Shown: positions 43,692-53,885, counted from the first letter of the stretch. The stretch is 64,000 nucleotides of DNA from Streptomyces sp. MBT65 (GCF_016612545.1 NZ_JAENRY010000001.1:62001-126000), one strand, 5' to 3'. Program-made: numbers and translations. The notes: a model not told the origin generated them from the letters alone.

Positions 43692-44143
43692 TGATAGGCG
43701 TGCGGGCGACCCGAGTCGTGCGCTCCGCTGCGGCGGATGAACGTCATCGCGCGCGTGCGCAGCCGCCACCCCCCGTCCGTGCGGACGTAGGTGTCGTTGT
43801 AGTAGCCGATCCGTAGGTCGTGCGTGGCGTGGTCGACGAAGCACAGCGGCTGGGTGCCGGTCGCCGTGTCGCCGGACAGCTCGACGGCCGGCGTGCCCGT
43901 GAGGAACAGCCCCTTGGGGGCGGCGGCGACCAGCGCCGGGAACTCGTCGAGGCCGTAGGAGTCCCCGAAGGCGCTGTACGTGCCGTCGGGCGTGAAGACC
44001 CCCAGCACCCCGTCCAGATCGCCGCGGGTGATGCACACCGCGTAGCGGGCGAGAAGCTGCTGGATCTCCATCAGGTCGTCGGTCGGACCAGAGGGAGGAG
44101 CCGGAACAGGCAAGGAGGACAAGGACTTTCCACCCTTCACCAT
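43676..44143 (-). CDS. SnoaL-like / NTF2-fold protein
   Basis: A protein of about 155 residues in which the cone fold begins at MEIQQLLARYAVCITRGDLDG and ends at WRLRTRAMTFI. It is a SnoaL_4-type protein, with hydratase, isomerase or unknown function. The start is uncertain: the ATG at 44143 lies four bases from the operator and has no ribosome site, while TTG at 44122 has GGTGG upstream and sits 25 bp from the operator like other regulon starts. It heads a reverse operon with the dehydrogenase pair. Confidence 0.78.
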   Translation of the reverse strand: MVKGGKSLSSLPVPAPPSGPTDDLMEIQQLLARYAVCITRGDLDGVLGVFTPDGTYSAFGDSYGLDEFPALVAAAPKGLFLTGTPAVELSGDTATGTQPLCFVDHATHDLRIGYYNDTYVRTDGGWRLRTRAMTFIRRSGAHDSGRPHAYQRPGT

Positions 44144-44147
44144 GAGC

Positions 44148-44162
44148 GAGAATGGCATTCTC
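44148..44162. promoter_or_regulatory. Regulon operator, perfect GAGAAT-N3-ATTCTC (SnoaL/dehydrogenase operon)
   Basis: A perfect palindrome with spacer GGC directly upstream of the reverse SnoaL/acyl-CoA dehydrogenase unit. It is 62 bp from the -35 box of the divergent transporter promoter. Confidence 0.75.
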
Positions 44163-44223
44163 TCAGATGAGTGGCAGATTTCCACGGTGGGCGAGGCGAC
44201 GTCAACAGTCTCTGTCTGAATGG

Positions 44224-44254
44224 TTGATTCTCCGTAGATGAGAAGCTAGTTTCC
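44224..44254 (+). promoter_or_regulatory. Promoter TTGATT-N17-TAGTTT of the transporter operon
   Basis: TTGATT (44224-44229), a 17-bp spacer and TAGTTT (44247-44252) repeat the promoter at 10419-10447, including the preceding TGG. The related site GAGAAG-CTA-GTTTCC (44240-44254) overlaps the -10 box. GGAGAGGGGAG gives a ribosome site before ATG 44282. Confidence 0.6.
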
Positions 44255-44281
44255 AGCGATGGAGAGGGGAGATCCGACGCG

Positions 44282-46396
44282 ATGGACCAGTTCCTCACCT
44301 TCGGGATCGTCGGCCTGAGCACGGCCGCGATCTATGCCGTCATCGGCAGTGGGCTCGTGCTCACCTACACCACCACCGGCGTGTTCAACTTCGCGCACGG
44401 CGCGGCCGGCACGCTGTCCGCGTTCATGTACTGGCAGTTGACCGTCGGCTGGGGCTGGCCCGTTCCGGTCGCCCTGGTCGTGGTGCTGCTCGTGCTCGCC
44501 CCGGCCTTCGGGCTGCTCGTCGAACGGTTCGTACTGCGCCCCGTCCAAGCCCTCGGCGAAGCCGAACGGCTCGTCATGACGGTCGCGTTGCTCAGCGGAC
44601 TCATCGCGGCGGCGCGCTGGATCTGGGACCCGAACGTGGCGCGCCCCCTGCCGATGTTCTTCGCCGACCGCAAGCCCTTCCACCTCGGCCCGGCCGTCAT
44701 CACCTGGCACCAGGCGATCACCATGGCAGTGGCCGTCGCCGTCGCGATCGGCCTGCGTATCCTGCTCTACCGCACCCGCGCCGGAGCAGAGATGCGCGCG
44801 GCTGTCGACGACCGGGCACTGGTCGGCCTCACCGGCGCCGACCCGGTCCGGGCGGGCCGGGTCTCGTGGATCCTGGGCACTCAACTGGCCGCGATCGGCG
44901 GCATCCTGATCGCCCCGACCGTCACACTCGACGCCGCCCAGCTCTCCCTGCTGATCGTGAGCGCGTACACCGCGGCCGTCTTCGGCAGGCTGCGCAGCCT
45001 GCCGCTCACCTTCCTCGGCGCGGTCGTCGTCGGCTGCATGGAGAGCTATCTGACCGGCTATCTGCCGCAGAACGAATACCTTCCCGGACTACGGCTCGCC
45101 GCCCCCGCGCTCCTCCTCTTCCTCGCCCTGCTGGTGTTCCCGCACCGACGCCTGCGAGGCCGCGAACGACGGCTGGCCCGCGTGCCGGTACCAAGCGCGC
45201 GAGGCACGCTCGTCTTCGCCGCGGTGGTCGTCACCTTCGGCGCGGTACTGGCCTCCCTGCTCGGAGAAGCCGACCTCATCACCTACGGAGCGATCTTCTC
45301 GCTGGGCGTAGTGGCACTCTCGTACGTTCCCCTCGCCGGGTACGCCGGACAGGTCTCCCTGTGCCAGCTCAGCATGGCCGGCATCGGAGCCGTCGTCTGG
45401 GGACACCTCGGCGCCCACGGCGAACTATGGGCGCTCGGAGCCGCGATCCTCGTCTCGGCGGCGGCCGGAGCACTGGTCGCCCTGCCCGCACTGCGACTCT
45501 CCGGCGTGTATCTCGCCCTGGGCACAGCCGCGTTCGCCGTGATCCTCGACCGCTGGATCTTCACCATCCCGGCCTTCCACGTCTTCGGCCTGCGGATCGC
45601 CCTGTTCGACCAGGGCTCGGTCGACGTCTCCGGACCCCACCTCTTCGGCCTACGACTCGACAGCGGAAGGGAGTTGATGGTGTTCGCCGCCGTCTGTCTC
45701 GCCCTCGCCTCGATCGGTGTGGCCACCCTGCGCCGCAGCCGCTTCGGCCGGCGGCTGATCGCCCTGCGCGACAGCGAGGCCGCGTACGCCACCCTCGGCG
45801 GCAACCTCCTGGTCGCCAAGGTCGCCGTGTTCGCCCTCGCCTCCGGCATCGCGGGACTCGGCGGAGCTCTGTACGGAATGCAGCAACGCACCGTCACCGC
45901 CGACCAGTTCAGCCTCATCGCGGGACTGCCGATCTTCCTTGTCGCCGTGGTCGGCGGACTCGGCGCGGTCGGCAACGGACTCTTCGCCGGCACCGCCTTC
46001 GTCGGCCCGACGAACGCCCTGATCGCCGTCGCCCCCGGCACCGCGAACCTGGTCGCCCTGCTCCCCGGCCTCGCCGGCGTCGGACTCGGCCACAACCCCG
46101 ACGGCATCGTCTCCCGCTTCCGCCGCCAGTGGGAGCCCCTCGCCCGCGACCGCATCGCGCTCCCCGCCCTCCTCTGCGTCCTCGCCCTGGCCTGGGCGCT
46201 GCGCTTCGGCGACGTGATCAACGACTGGGCCTACTACGGCGGTTCACTCCTTCTCGCCGTGGCGCTCCGCTCCTGGGCGGACGCACGGCAGGCCGTTCCG
46301 GCCGAGCCGGAGATCCCCGTCGAGTGGTGGGGCCTACGGCGCGAGTGGCGCCTCGAGGACGAGGAGGTGCTGGCCCGTGGCATCGCTGCAGGTTAG
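44282..46396 (+). CDS. Fused LivH-LivM permease of a branched-chain-type ABC importer
   Basis: A 704-residue membrane protein. Residues 1 to about 290 are a LivH-like permease (GVFNFAHGAAGTLSAF) and residues from about 310 are LivM-like (LAGYAGQVSLCQLSMAGIGA), each with multiple membrane helices. In most bacteria these are separate genes. It forms the membrane channel with LivG and LivF encoded next, and probably uses the lipoprotein at 13903. The gene extends 20 bp into livG. Confidence 0.93.
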   Translation: MDQFLTFGIVGLSTAAIYAVIGSGLVLTYTTTGVFNFAHGAAGTLSAFMYWQLTVGWGWPVPVALVVVLLVLAPAFGLLVERFVLRPVQALGEAERLVMTVALLSGLIAAARWIWDPNVARPLPMFFADRKPFHLGPAVITWHQAITMAVAVAVAIGLRILLYRTRAGAEMRAAVDDRALVGLTGADPVRAGRVSWILGTQLAAIGGILIAPTVTLDAAQLSLLIVSAYTAAVFGRLRSLPLTFLGAVVVGCMESYLTGYLPQNEYLPGLRLAAPALLLFLALLVFPHRRLRGRERRLARVPVPSARGTLVFAAVVVTFGAVLASLLGEADLITYGAIFSLGVVALSYVPLAGYAGQVSLCQLSMAGIGAVVWGHLGAHGELWALGAAILVSAAAGALVALPALRLSGVYLALGTAAFAVILDRWIFTIPAFHVFGLRIALFDQGSVDVSGPHLFGLRLDSGRELMVFAAVCLALASIGVATLRRSRFGRRLIALRDSEAAYATLGGNLLVAKVAVFALASGIAGLGGALYGMQQRTVTADQFSLIAGLPIFLVAVVGGLGAVGNGLFAGTAFVGPTNALIAVAPGTANLVALLPGLAGVGLGHNPDGIVSRFRRQWEPLARDRIALPALLCVLALAWALRFGDVINDWAYYGGSLLLAVALRSWADARQAVPAEPEIPVEWWGLRREWRLEDEEVLARGIAAG

Positions 46397-47083
46397 TGGA
46401 GTGACCGTCTCCTTCGGCGGAAACCGCGCTCTCGACGGGGTCGGCCTGACCGCCGAGGCGGGCCGGGTAACCGGACTCATCGGACCCAACGGGGCAGGAA
46501 AAAGTACCCTGTTCGACGTCGCGTCCGGACTGCGCAGACCGTCCTCCGGGCAGGTCCGGCTGGACGGCCGGGACGTCACCCGGGCCCGCCCCTCCGCACG
46601 CGCCCGGCACGGACTCGCCCGCACCTTCCAGCGCCTGGAACTGTTCGGTCGGCTGAGCGTGCGCGACAACCTCCTCGTCGCCGCCGAACTCGGACCCGAA
46701 CGCCGCCGGGCCGACCAGGTCGTCACCGAGATCCTGCACCGCCTCGACCTCACCGGCCTCGCCGACACCTCACCGGACGCCCTGCCCACCGGAGTCGGCC
46801 GCCTCGTCGAGGTGGGACGGGCCCTCGCGATACGCCCGAAGGTGCTTCTCCTCGACGAACCCGCCGCCGGACAGGACGCGGAGGAGACCGAGCGCTTCGC
46901 GGAACTCCTGCGCGCCCTCACCGGCGACGGCACCGCCGTCGTCCTCGTCGAGCACGACATGAGCCTCGTGATGGCCGTCTGCGACGAGGTGTACGTCCTC
47001 GACCTCGGCAAGATCATCGCCGTCGGCCCGCCCGAGGTGATCCGCAGCGACGAAACGGTACTCGCCGCCTACCTGGGGGACGC

Positions 47084-47087
<4 letters not shown>
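46377..47087 (+). CDS. livG: LivG-type ABC ATPase
   Basis: A 236-residue ATPase with Walker A GPNGAGKST, Walker B VLLLDEPAAG and a switch His in VLVEHDMSLV. The signature motif is altered to PTGVGRLVEVGRAL instead of the usual LSYGQQR. It powers the importer. The GTG start lies within the end of the permease gene, and the stop overlaps livF. Confidence 0.93.
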
Positions 47088-47787
<700 letters not shown>

Positions 47788-47791
<4 letters not shown>

Positions 47792-48171
47792 CGTCCACCG
47801 AGACGCGAGCGGACCGCTTCGTCCGCGAACTCACCGTCCTGAAAATCCCGGACCCCGCCGCCGGCAAGGCCGCTCTCTGGCTGCGCGCGGGCGCCGCCCT
47901 GATGACGATCGGCGTCGTCCTCGGCGTGAGTGCCTACTTCATCTCGCACAACACCAGCGACCCACTGGTGCAGAACGACGCTCTCACCCTGGGCCTGGCC
48001 GCGGTCGCCGGGAGTGTCGTCGGTTCCGCGCTCTTCCTGCGGTACTCGCTCACCGGCTTCCTGCGGTACTGGATGGCGCGTCAGTCCTACGACGTGGAAC
48101 TCCTCGCCGACCGCCTGCTCGAAAGGGAACTCCGCCATGACCCCACCGGCACCGACGCCGCGCCCCGGTGA
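47788..48171 (+). CDS. Small membrane protein with two transmembrane segments
   Basis: A 127-residue protein. A hydrophilic N-terminus of about 28 residues is followed by two hydrophobic helices (about 32-51 and 65-84) and a charged C-terminal tail. I do not recognise a family. It is translationally coupled to livF, so it may be an accessory subunit of the importer or a membrane anchor for a pathway protein. Confidence 0.75.
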
Positions 48172-48454
48172 CCAACTCGCCAGCACCGTCTGCGGCACCC
48201 GCGTGGTCGTCATCCGCGCACCCGCCGACGTACGGCCCCAACTCGCCTGCGGCGGCAGCCCGTTGGTCCCCGCGGCCGAAGCGCCTCCGGCGAAGCCCGG
48301 ACCGGCCGGCACCACCACCCTCATCGGCAAGCGGTACGTCGACGCCACCGGGACGCTCGAACTGCTCTGCACCGCCTCCGGCGCGGGCGAACTGACCTGT
48401 GACGGCGCTCCCATGACCCTGAAGGCGGCCAAGCCGCTGCCCGCCTCCGACTGA
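48137..48454 (+). CDS. Small four-cysteine protein of unknown function
   Basis: A 105-residue protein that overlaps the preceding gene by 35 bp. It has four cysteines (in VCGTRV, LACGGSP, ELLCTAS and ELTCDGA) and a conserved-looking segment KRYVDATGTLELLCT. The cysteine layout could hold a metal or two disulphides, but no known zinc-ribbon spacing is evident. There is no signal peptide. The ribosome site is AAAGGGA before ATG 48137. Confidence 0.7.
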   Translation: MTPPAPTPRPGDQLASTVCGTRVVVIRAPADVRPQLACGGSPLVPAAEAPPAKPGPAGTTTLIGKRYVDATGTLELLCTASGAGELTCDGAPMTLKAAKPLPASD

Positions 48455-48480
48455 CCGACCCACCCCCGTAAGGAGCCGTC

Positions 48481-49776
48481 ATGGACCGCGACGACCTCAT
48501 CCTCATCAGCGTCGACGACCACATCATCGAACCCCCCGACATGTTCGTGAACCACCTCCCGGAGCGCTACAAGAAAGAAGCGCCCCAACTGGTCCACCGG
48601 GACGACGGAACCGACGTGTGGCAGTTCGGCGGCGCGACCATCACCAACTCCGCGCTCAACGCGGTGGCCGGCCGGCCCAAGGAGGAGTACGGCGTCGAAC
48701 CCCAGGGTCTCGACGAGATCCGCCCCGGCTGCTACGACGTGCACGAGCGCATCAAGGACATGAACGCGGGCGGCATCCTCGCCCAGATGAACTTCCCGTC
48801 CTTCCCCGGCTTCTCGGCCCGGCTCTTCGCCACCGAGGACACGGACTTCTCCCTCGCGCTCGTCCGGGCCTACAACGACTGGCACATCGACGAGTGGTGC
48901 GCCGCCTACCCGGGCCGCTTCATCCCGATGGCGCTGCCCGCCATCTGGGACGCGGAGCTGTGCGCGGCGGAGGTGCGCCGGGTCGCCGAGAAGGGCGTTC
49001 ACTCGCTCACCTTCACCGAGAACCCCGCCGTCCTCGGCTACCCGAGCTTCCACGACCCGTACTGGAACCCGCTGTGGCGCGCGCTGTCCGACACGGACAC
49101 CGTCATGTCGGTGCACATCGGCTCCTCCGGCAGGCTCGCCGTCCCGGCCGCCGACTCGCCGCCCGACGTGATGATCACGCTCCAGCCGATGAACATCGTC
49201 TCCGCCGCAGCGGACCTGCTCTGGTCGCCCCCGATCAAGCAGTTCCCCCATCTGAAAATCGCCCTCTCTGAAGGCGGAACGGGGTGGATCCCGTACTTCC
49301 TGGAGCGCCTCGACCGCACCTTCGAGATGCACTCCACCTGGACCCTCCAGGACTTCGGCGGCAAGCTCCCCTCCGAGGTCTTCCGCGAGCACTTCCTGAC
49401 CTGCTTCATCACCGACAAGCTGGGTGTACGGCTGCGCCACGACATCGGCATCGACAACATCTGCTGGGAGGGCGACTACCCGCACAGCGACTCGCTGTGG
49501 CCCGACGCCCCCGAGCAACTGCACGACGTGCTGACGAGCTGCGACGTCCCCGACGACGACGCCCGGAAGATCACCTTCGAGAACGCGATGCGCTGGTACT
49601 CCTTCGACCCCTTCGCGCACATTCCGCGAGAACAGGCCACCGTGGGCGCACTGCGCAAGGCGGCCGAGGGCCACGACGTCTCCACCCGCTCCCGCAGTCA
49701 CCAACTCATCGAGCCCGCCGAGAAGTTGGAGGCGTTCCGCTCCAAGGCACGGGCGGCCGTGGCGGCGGCCCGATGA
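48481..49776 (+). CDS. Amidohydrolase_2 (ACMSD-like) family protein
   Basis: A 431-residue TIM-barrel protein related to the one at 27656. It starts with SVDDHIIEPPDMF, where the HxH of the family is again reduced to a Asp/His pattern, and has GDYPHSDSLWP with the conserved Asp near the C-terminus. Metal-dependent decarboxylation or hydrolysis is the family role. The ribosome site is AAGGAG. It overlaps the following crotonase. Confidence 0.88.
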   Translation: MDRDDLILISVDDHIIEPPDMFVNHLPERYKKEAPQLVHRDDGTDVWQFGGATITNSALNAVAGRPKEEYGVEPQGLDEIRPGCYDVHERIKDMNAGGILAQMNFPSFPGFSARLFATEDTDFSLALVRAYNDWHIDEWCAAYPGRFIPMALPAIWDAELCAAEVRRVAEKGVHSLTFTENPAVLGYPSFHDPYWNPLWRALSDTDTVMSVHIGSSGRLAVPAADSPPDVMITLQPMNIVSAAADLLWSPPIKQFPHLKIALSEGGTGWIPYFLERLDRTFEMHSTWTLQDFGGKLPSEVFREHFLTCFITDKLGVRLRHDIGIDNICWEGDYPHSDSLWPDAPEQLHDVLTSCDVPDDDARKITFENAMRWYSFDPFAHIPREQATVGALRKAAEGHDVSTRSRSHQLIEPAEKLEAFRSKARAAVAAAR

Positions 49777-50501
49777 GCGACCTGGTCCTGACGGAACGGG
49801 TCGGTGCCGTCCTGGTGGCGACCCTGAACCGTCCCGAGGTCCGCAACGCCATGAGCCCGGAGCTGATCGACGAACTCTCCGTCGTGCTGCGGGAAGCGGA
49901 CACCGACCCGGCGGTCCGGGCGATCGTCCTCACCGGCGCCGGAACGGTCTTCTGCTCCGGCATGGACCTCAAGGCGTTCGCGAAGGGCGGCGGCCGGTTC
50001 GACGGCCTGGTGTGGTTCTTCCGCGAGGGCATCGCCACCCCGGTGATCGCCGCCCTCAACGGCTCGGCACTCGCCGGCGGCTTCGAACTCGCCCTGGCCT
50101 GCGACCTGGTCGTCGCCGCCGAGGACGCCAAGCTGGGGATCGCCGAGGTGAGACGGGGCCTGTTCGCCGCAGGAGGCGGTACGACCCTCGCCGACCGGGT
50201 ACCGCTGGCCGTCGCCCTGGAGATGGGCCTGACCGGCGACCTCGTCACCGCGACGGACGCCAAGCAGTTCGGCCTGGTGAACCGAGCCGTACCGGCGGAG
50301 AAGGTGCTGGAGGAGGCGCTGACCCTGGCCGGACGCATCGCCGAGAACGGCCCTCTCGGCGTCGCGATGACCAAGAAGCTGATGCGGGAACGCCGTTGGG
50401 CCGAACCGGCAGAGGTCGAGTCGGTGTTCAGGAGCGCCGACGCGGCGGAGGGCGCACGCGCCTTCGCCGAACGCCGAAGCCCGGTGTGGACCGGGAAGTG
50501 A
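49773..50501 (+). CDS. Enoyl-CoA hydratase/isomerase family protein
   Basis: A 242-residue crotonase with TLNRPEVRNAM, oxyanion-hole FCSGMDLKAFA and SALAGGFELALACDLVVAAEDAKLGIAEVRRGL. One catalytic Glu (AEVRRGL) is present, while the second position reads AAGGGTTLA. It is the last gene of the forward transporter-containing run and is followed by a strong hairpin terminator. Confidence 0.9.
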   Translation: MSDLVLTERVGAVLVATLNRPEVRNAMSPELIDELSVVLREADTDPAVRAIVLTGAGTVFCSGMDLKAFAKGGGRFDGLVWFFREGIATPVIAALNGSALAGGFELALACDLVVAAEDAKLGIAEVRRGLFAAGGGTTLADRVPLAVALEMGLTGDLVTATDAKQFGLVNRAVPAEKVLEEALTLAGRIAENGPLGVAMTKKLMRERRWAEPAEVESVFRSADAAEGARAFAERRSPVWTGK

Positions 50502-50508
50502 CCGAACC

Positions 50509-50552
50509 CCGGTGTCCCCGACGACCGTCTCTGTGGCTGTCGGGGACACCGG
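50509..50552. terminator. Strong bidirectional hairpin terminator
   Basis: CCGGTGTCCCCGAC (50509-50522) and its exact inverted copy (50539-50552) form a perfect 14-bp stem with a 16-base loop, between the stop codons of two convergent crotonase genes. This is the clearest terminator in the window. Confidence 0.85.
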
Positions 50553-50560
50553 AGGGAAGC

Positions 50561-51535
50561 TCAGGAGCGGACCGCTTCCTGCGAGTCGGCAGTCACGTCG
50601 TCCATGTCGGTGATCTCGTCGACGAGCCCCCAGTGCAACGCCTCCCCGGCGCTCAACTCCACCCCGGACAGGGCGAGATACGCCGTCCGCTCCCGCCCGA
50701 CCCGGACCGGGATGCTGGCCGTACCGCCCGCGCCCGGAATGAGTCCCATCCCGATCTCCGGCAACCGGATCACCGTGTCCGGCGCGGCGACCACCCGCCC
50801 CGCGAAAGCCGCGAGCTCGATCCCCGCGCCGACGCACGCACCGTGCAGATGGGCGGTCACCCGGGGAGCACAACGGTGCAGGAGCGCGCCCGGACTGCGA
50901 TGAACCCGCACCAGGTGGGCCTGCGCCGGATCACGCGACGTACCGAACTCGGCGAGGTCGCCGCCGCTGCAGAAGGCGGGACCGTTGCCGTGTAGATCGA
51001 CTCGGCTGATCGACGGGTCGGCCACGGCCACCTGAAGTGCCTCGCACAGCGCGTCCCGCGTCGCCGCGTCGAACGCGTTGCGCACCCAGGGCCGGTCCAG
51101 GGCGATGGACAACCGGTCACCGTCACGATCGAGCCGTACGGGAGTCTCGGCGGGGCGGGGAGTGCGCCGGGGCGCGGCGGCCAGCCAGGACCGGAAGGCG
51201 GTTCCCCCTTGAAGCGTCGAGTAAGCGAGGGATTCGAGAATCAGCCTGTCGGGGATCGAGAGGCCACCGCCCATCCGCAGCACCTGGACCAGCGCGACGG
51301 AAGCGGCGGGTCGGCTCTCGACGATCCGACCCAACTCCCGGGCCGTGGCCTGCGGATCAGCACACCCCACCCAGGGCCGGGGCGGATCGGGAACAGCGGT
51401 GAGCAGGATGTCGCACACCTCGACCGGGTCCCCGGGTTCCGCCGCCACACCGACCACAACACGGTCGCGATCGCAGGCGTCCGTCTCATGCGCGAGGGTG
51501 CGGTCCAGGTCGACGGTCACGAAGGGCGACTCCAC
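50561..51535 (-). CDS. Crotonase family protein with a 125-residue N-terminal extension
   Basis: A 324-residue protein. The C-terminal 200 residues are crotonase: ALDRPWVRNAFD, FCSGGDLAEFG, ACVGAGIELAAFAGRV and LPEIGMGLIPGAGGTASIP, with both catalytic Glu regions recognisable. The first 125 residues are a separate domain I cannot identify. The GTG at 51535 has GGAGGGAG upstream. It is divergent from a CoA transferase-like gene across a 70-bp gap containing an inverted repeat. Confidence 0.87.
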   Translation of the reverse strand: MESPFVTVDLDRTLAHETDACDRDRVVVGVAAEPGDPVEVCDILLTAVPDPPRPWVGCADPQATARELGRIVESRPAASVALVQVLRMGGGLSIPDRLILESLAYSTLQGGTAFRSWLAAAPRRTPRPAETPVRLDRDGDRLSIALDRPWVRNAFDAATRDALCEALQVAVADPSISRVDLHGNGPAFCSGGDLAEFGTSRDPAQAHLVRVHRSPGALLHRCAPRVTAHLHGACVGAGIELAAFAGRVVAAPDTVIRLPEIGMGLIPGAGGTASIPVRVGRERTAYLALSGVELSAGEALHWGLVDEITDMDDVTADSQEAVRS

Positions 51536-51548
51536 AGTGATCTCCCTC

Positions 51549-51585
51549 CAGGTGTCGACCGGAGTGTAATTTGAGATCACCTGGG
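51549..51585. promoter_or_regulatory. Inverted repeat between divergent crotonase and CoA transferase genes
   Basis: CCAGGTG (51549-51555) and CACCTGG (51579-51585) face each other across 23 bp in the divergent gap. It could be an operator or simply paired ribosome-site sequence. The GAGAAT palindrome is absent here. Confidence 0.35.
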
Positions 51586-51605
51586 GAGAGAAGGGGGTTC
51601 AGCTC

Positions 51606-52640
51606 ATGGAGAACCACGCTCTCCGCGCCTGGATGGACTCCGTCGAGCCGTTCCTGGCCCCCCTTGCCGACATCGCCCGCTCATTCACGGACCTGACGGG
51701 TGTGCCGGTCGACCTGCCGACCGCCTTGTTCCTACGCGCGCAACTGGCCGGCCTGGAACGCCCGGGCAGGACATCGGCCAACGGCTCCTGCCACCTCCTG
51801 CGAACCGCAGACGGCTGGGCCGCCGTGAACCTGGCCCGTCCCGACGACCTGGCCGCCGTACCCGCGCTGCTGGCCCTTCTCGGCTCGCCGGACGAGGCCG
51901 GAGGCCTGCGCACGGCGCTGCCGCGGGTCACAGCGGCCGAAGCCGCCGAGTCCGCGCAGTTGCTCGGCATCGCGGCCGCGGCAGCGGGATCGGCCCAGGG
52001 AGTACGGCCTGCGGTCCGCGTCGAGCGGTGGGGTGAACGGAGCGGTCCCCGCGCGATGGCGGACCTACGGATCGTCGACTTCTCCGCGCTCTGGGCGGGA
52101 CCGCTGTGCGCGCGGCTGCTCGGGTTGGCGGGCGCGCGGGTGCTGAAGGTGGAGAGCGCGACACGACCCGACGGAGCGCGCGTGGGGACGCCCACCTTCT
52201 ACCGCTGGCTGCACGACGGGCACGCGAACAGGGTCGTGGATTTCGCCCCCGGCGCGTTGGACGAGATCGTCGCGGAGGCCGATGTCGTCATCGAGGCGTC
52301 ACGGCCCCGCGCACTGCGTCGGCTCGGTCTCCGCGCCGAGGAGTTCCTCGCCGCCCGCCCCGGCCGGGTGTGGGTAGGCATCACCGGATACGGACGCGAG
52401 AACGACCGTATCGCTTTCGGAGACGACGCTGCCGTGGCCGGCGGCCTGACGGGCGTCGACCCGAACGGTGACCCCGTCTTCCTCGGAGACGCGCTCGCCG
52501 ATCCCGTCACCGGCGTGTTCGCCGCCCACGCCGCGGCCCGTTCCCTCGCCGCCGGAGGCGGAGAACTGCTCTGCGTTTCCATGGCGGCGTGCGCCGCGAC
52601 GCTCGCGGACTCACGAACCACGGTCTCCCCGCCGTGCTGA
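51606..52640 (+). CDS. Family III CoA transferase-like protein with apparently permuted domains
   Basis: A 344-residue protein. The canonical CaiB N-terminal half (LRIVDFSALWAGPLCARLL, GARVLKVES, possible Asp in FLGDALADP) begins only near residue 155. The preceding segment (HLLRTADGWAAVNLARPDD) resembles the small middle domain that normally follows it. The usual C-terminal half is missing. It may be a permuted or two-chain transferase, perhaps working with the divergent extended crotonase. It overlaps the amidohydrolase start. Confidence 0.78.
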   Translation: MENHALRAWMDSVEPFLAPLADIARSFTDLTGVPVDLPTALFLRAQLAGLERPGRTSANGSCHLLRTADGWAAVNLARPDDLAAVPALLALLGSPDEAGGLRTALPRVTAAEAAESAQLLGIAAAAAGSAQGVRPAVRVERWGERSGPRAMADLRIVDFSALWAGPLCARLLGLAGARVLKVESATRPDGARVGTPTFYRWLHDGHANRVVDFAPGALDEIVAEADVVIEASRPRALRRLGLRAEEFLAARPGRVWVGITGYGRENDRIAFGDDAAVAGGLTGVDPNGDPVFLGDALADPVTGVFAAHAAARSLAAGGGELLCVSMAACAATLADSRTTVSPPC

Positions 52641-53884
52641 TCAGGAACGTGGAGGTCGAGGGCCACGCGACGGCGGTGGACGTACGGATCGACGGCGGCC
52701 GGATCGCCGAGATCGGGCCCGGACTGACGGGTCCGGGTGACGTGGACGGTCGGGGCGGTGCGCTGCTGCCGGGCCTGCACGATCACCACGTACACCTCGC
52801 GGCGCTGGCCGCCGAAGTCGCCTCCGTGCGGGTCGGGCCGACGGAGGTCCGTGATCGTACGGCGTTCGCGGCGGCCCTGGCGAGTGGGCCGCCGGGGGAG
52901 TGGGTGCGGGCGGTCGGCTACCACGAGAGCGTCGCAGGGGAGTTGGACCGCTGGACGCTGGACGCCCTCGCGCCGGATCGGCCTGTGCGGGTGCAGCATC
53001 GGACCGGTGCGCTATGGGTGTGGAACAGTGCCGCGCTGCGGGCGGCCGGGCTGGACGGCGATGGGCGGTTCTGGCGCGAGGACGAGCGGCTGCGCGGGTT
53101 CGTGCCGCCAACGCGGTTGGATCTGGAGGGAATTGGACGGCGGGCAGCGGCGCTCGGCGTCACGGGGTTCACCAACGCCGATCCGCACCCCGCGAACGGG
53201 CTCACCCAGATGCTGTCGGTCCTGCCGCAACGGCTCCTGGTGATGGGCGTCGACGAGCCCGTGAAGCTGATGCTCGACGATCCGACTCTCCCCACTCCCG
53301 CCCAACTCTCGCGCACCATAAGGGAGATCAGGCCCCGGCCGGTCGCCGTGCACTGCGTGACGCGGGTGCAGTTGCTGGTGACGCTGCTCGCCCTGGACGA
53401 GGTGGGGCCGGCCGACGGCGACCGGATCGAGCACGGTTCGGTGATCCCGGCCGAGACGATCCCGTGGCTACGACGCCTCGGGGTGACGGTCGTGACCCAG
53501 CCCCACTTCCCGGTCGAGCGGGGCGACGCGTACGCCACCGACGTGGACGCCGACGACCTGCCGCACCTCTACCGCTGCCGGAGCCTGACCGAGGCGGGCG
53601 TTCCGCTCGCCGCCGGCACCGACGCGCCGTACGGCACCTCGGACCCCTGGGCGGTCATGCGAGCGGCCACCGAGCGGGACGAGGGCGAACGACTCGAACC
53701 CGCCGCGGCGCTACGGCTGTTCACCGGCGAGCCCCAACACCCTGCCCGGACCCGGCGGTTGAAGGTCGGCGCGGTCACCGACCTCTGTCTGCTCCACGTA
53801 CCGCTGCATGAGGCACTCCGCGACCTGTCCGGGCAACTGGTCCGTGCCGCCTACGTGTCAGGCCGTCGGATCACGCTGCCCTGA
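52634..53884 (+). CDS. Amidohydrolase family 3 protein
   Basis: A 416-residue metal-dependent hydrolase with the intact metal motif GLHDHHVHL, a conserved His in PVAVHCVTR and in DRIEHGSVI, and the Asp in AAGTDAPYG. It resembles AepA/YtcJ-like amidohydrolases. The GTG at 52634 overlaps the CoA transferase stop, so they are coupled. It probably opens an amide or lactone-type bond. The substrate is unknown. Confidence 0.87.
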   Translation: MLIRNVEVEGHATAVDVRIDGGRIAEIGPGLTGPGDVDGRGGALLPGLHDHHVHLAALAAEVASVRVGPTEVRDRTAFAAALASGPPGEWVRAVGYHESVAGELDRWTLDALAPDRPVRVQHRTGALWVWNSAALRAAGLDGDGRFWREDERLRGFVPPTRLDLEGIGRRAAALGVTGFTNADPHPANGLTQMLSVLPQRLLVMGVDEPVKLMLDDPTLPTPAQLSRTIREIRPRPVAVHCVTRVQLLVTLLALDEVGPADGDRIEHGSVIPAETIPWLRRLGVTVVTQPHFPVERGDAYATDVDADDLPHLYRCRSLTEAGVPLAAGTDAPYGTSDPWAVMRAATERDEGERLEPAAALRLFTGEPQHPARTRRLKVGAVTDLCLLHVPLHEALRDLSGQLVRAAYVSGRRITLP

Positions 53885-53885
53885 C

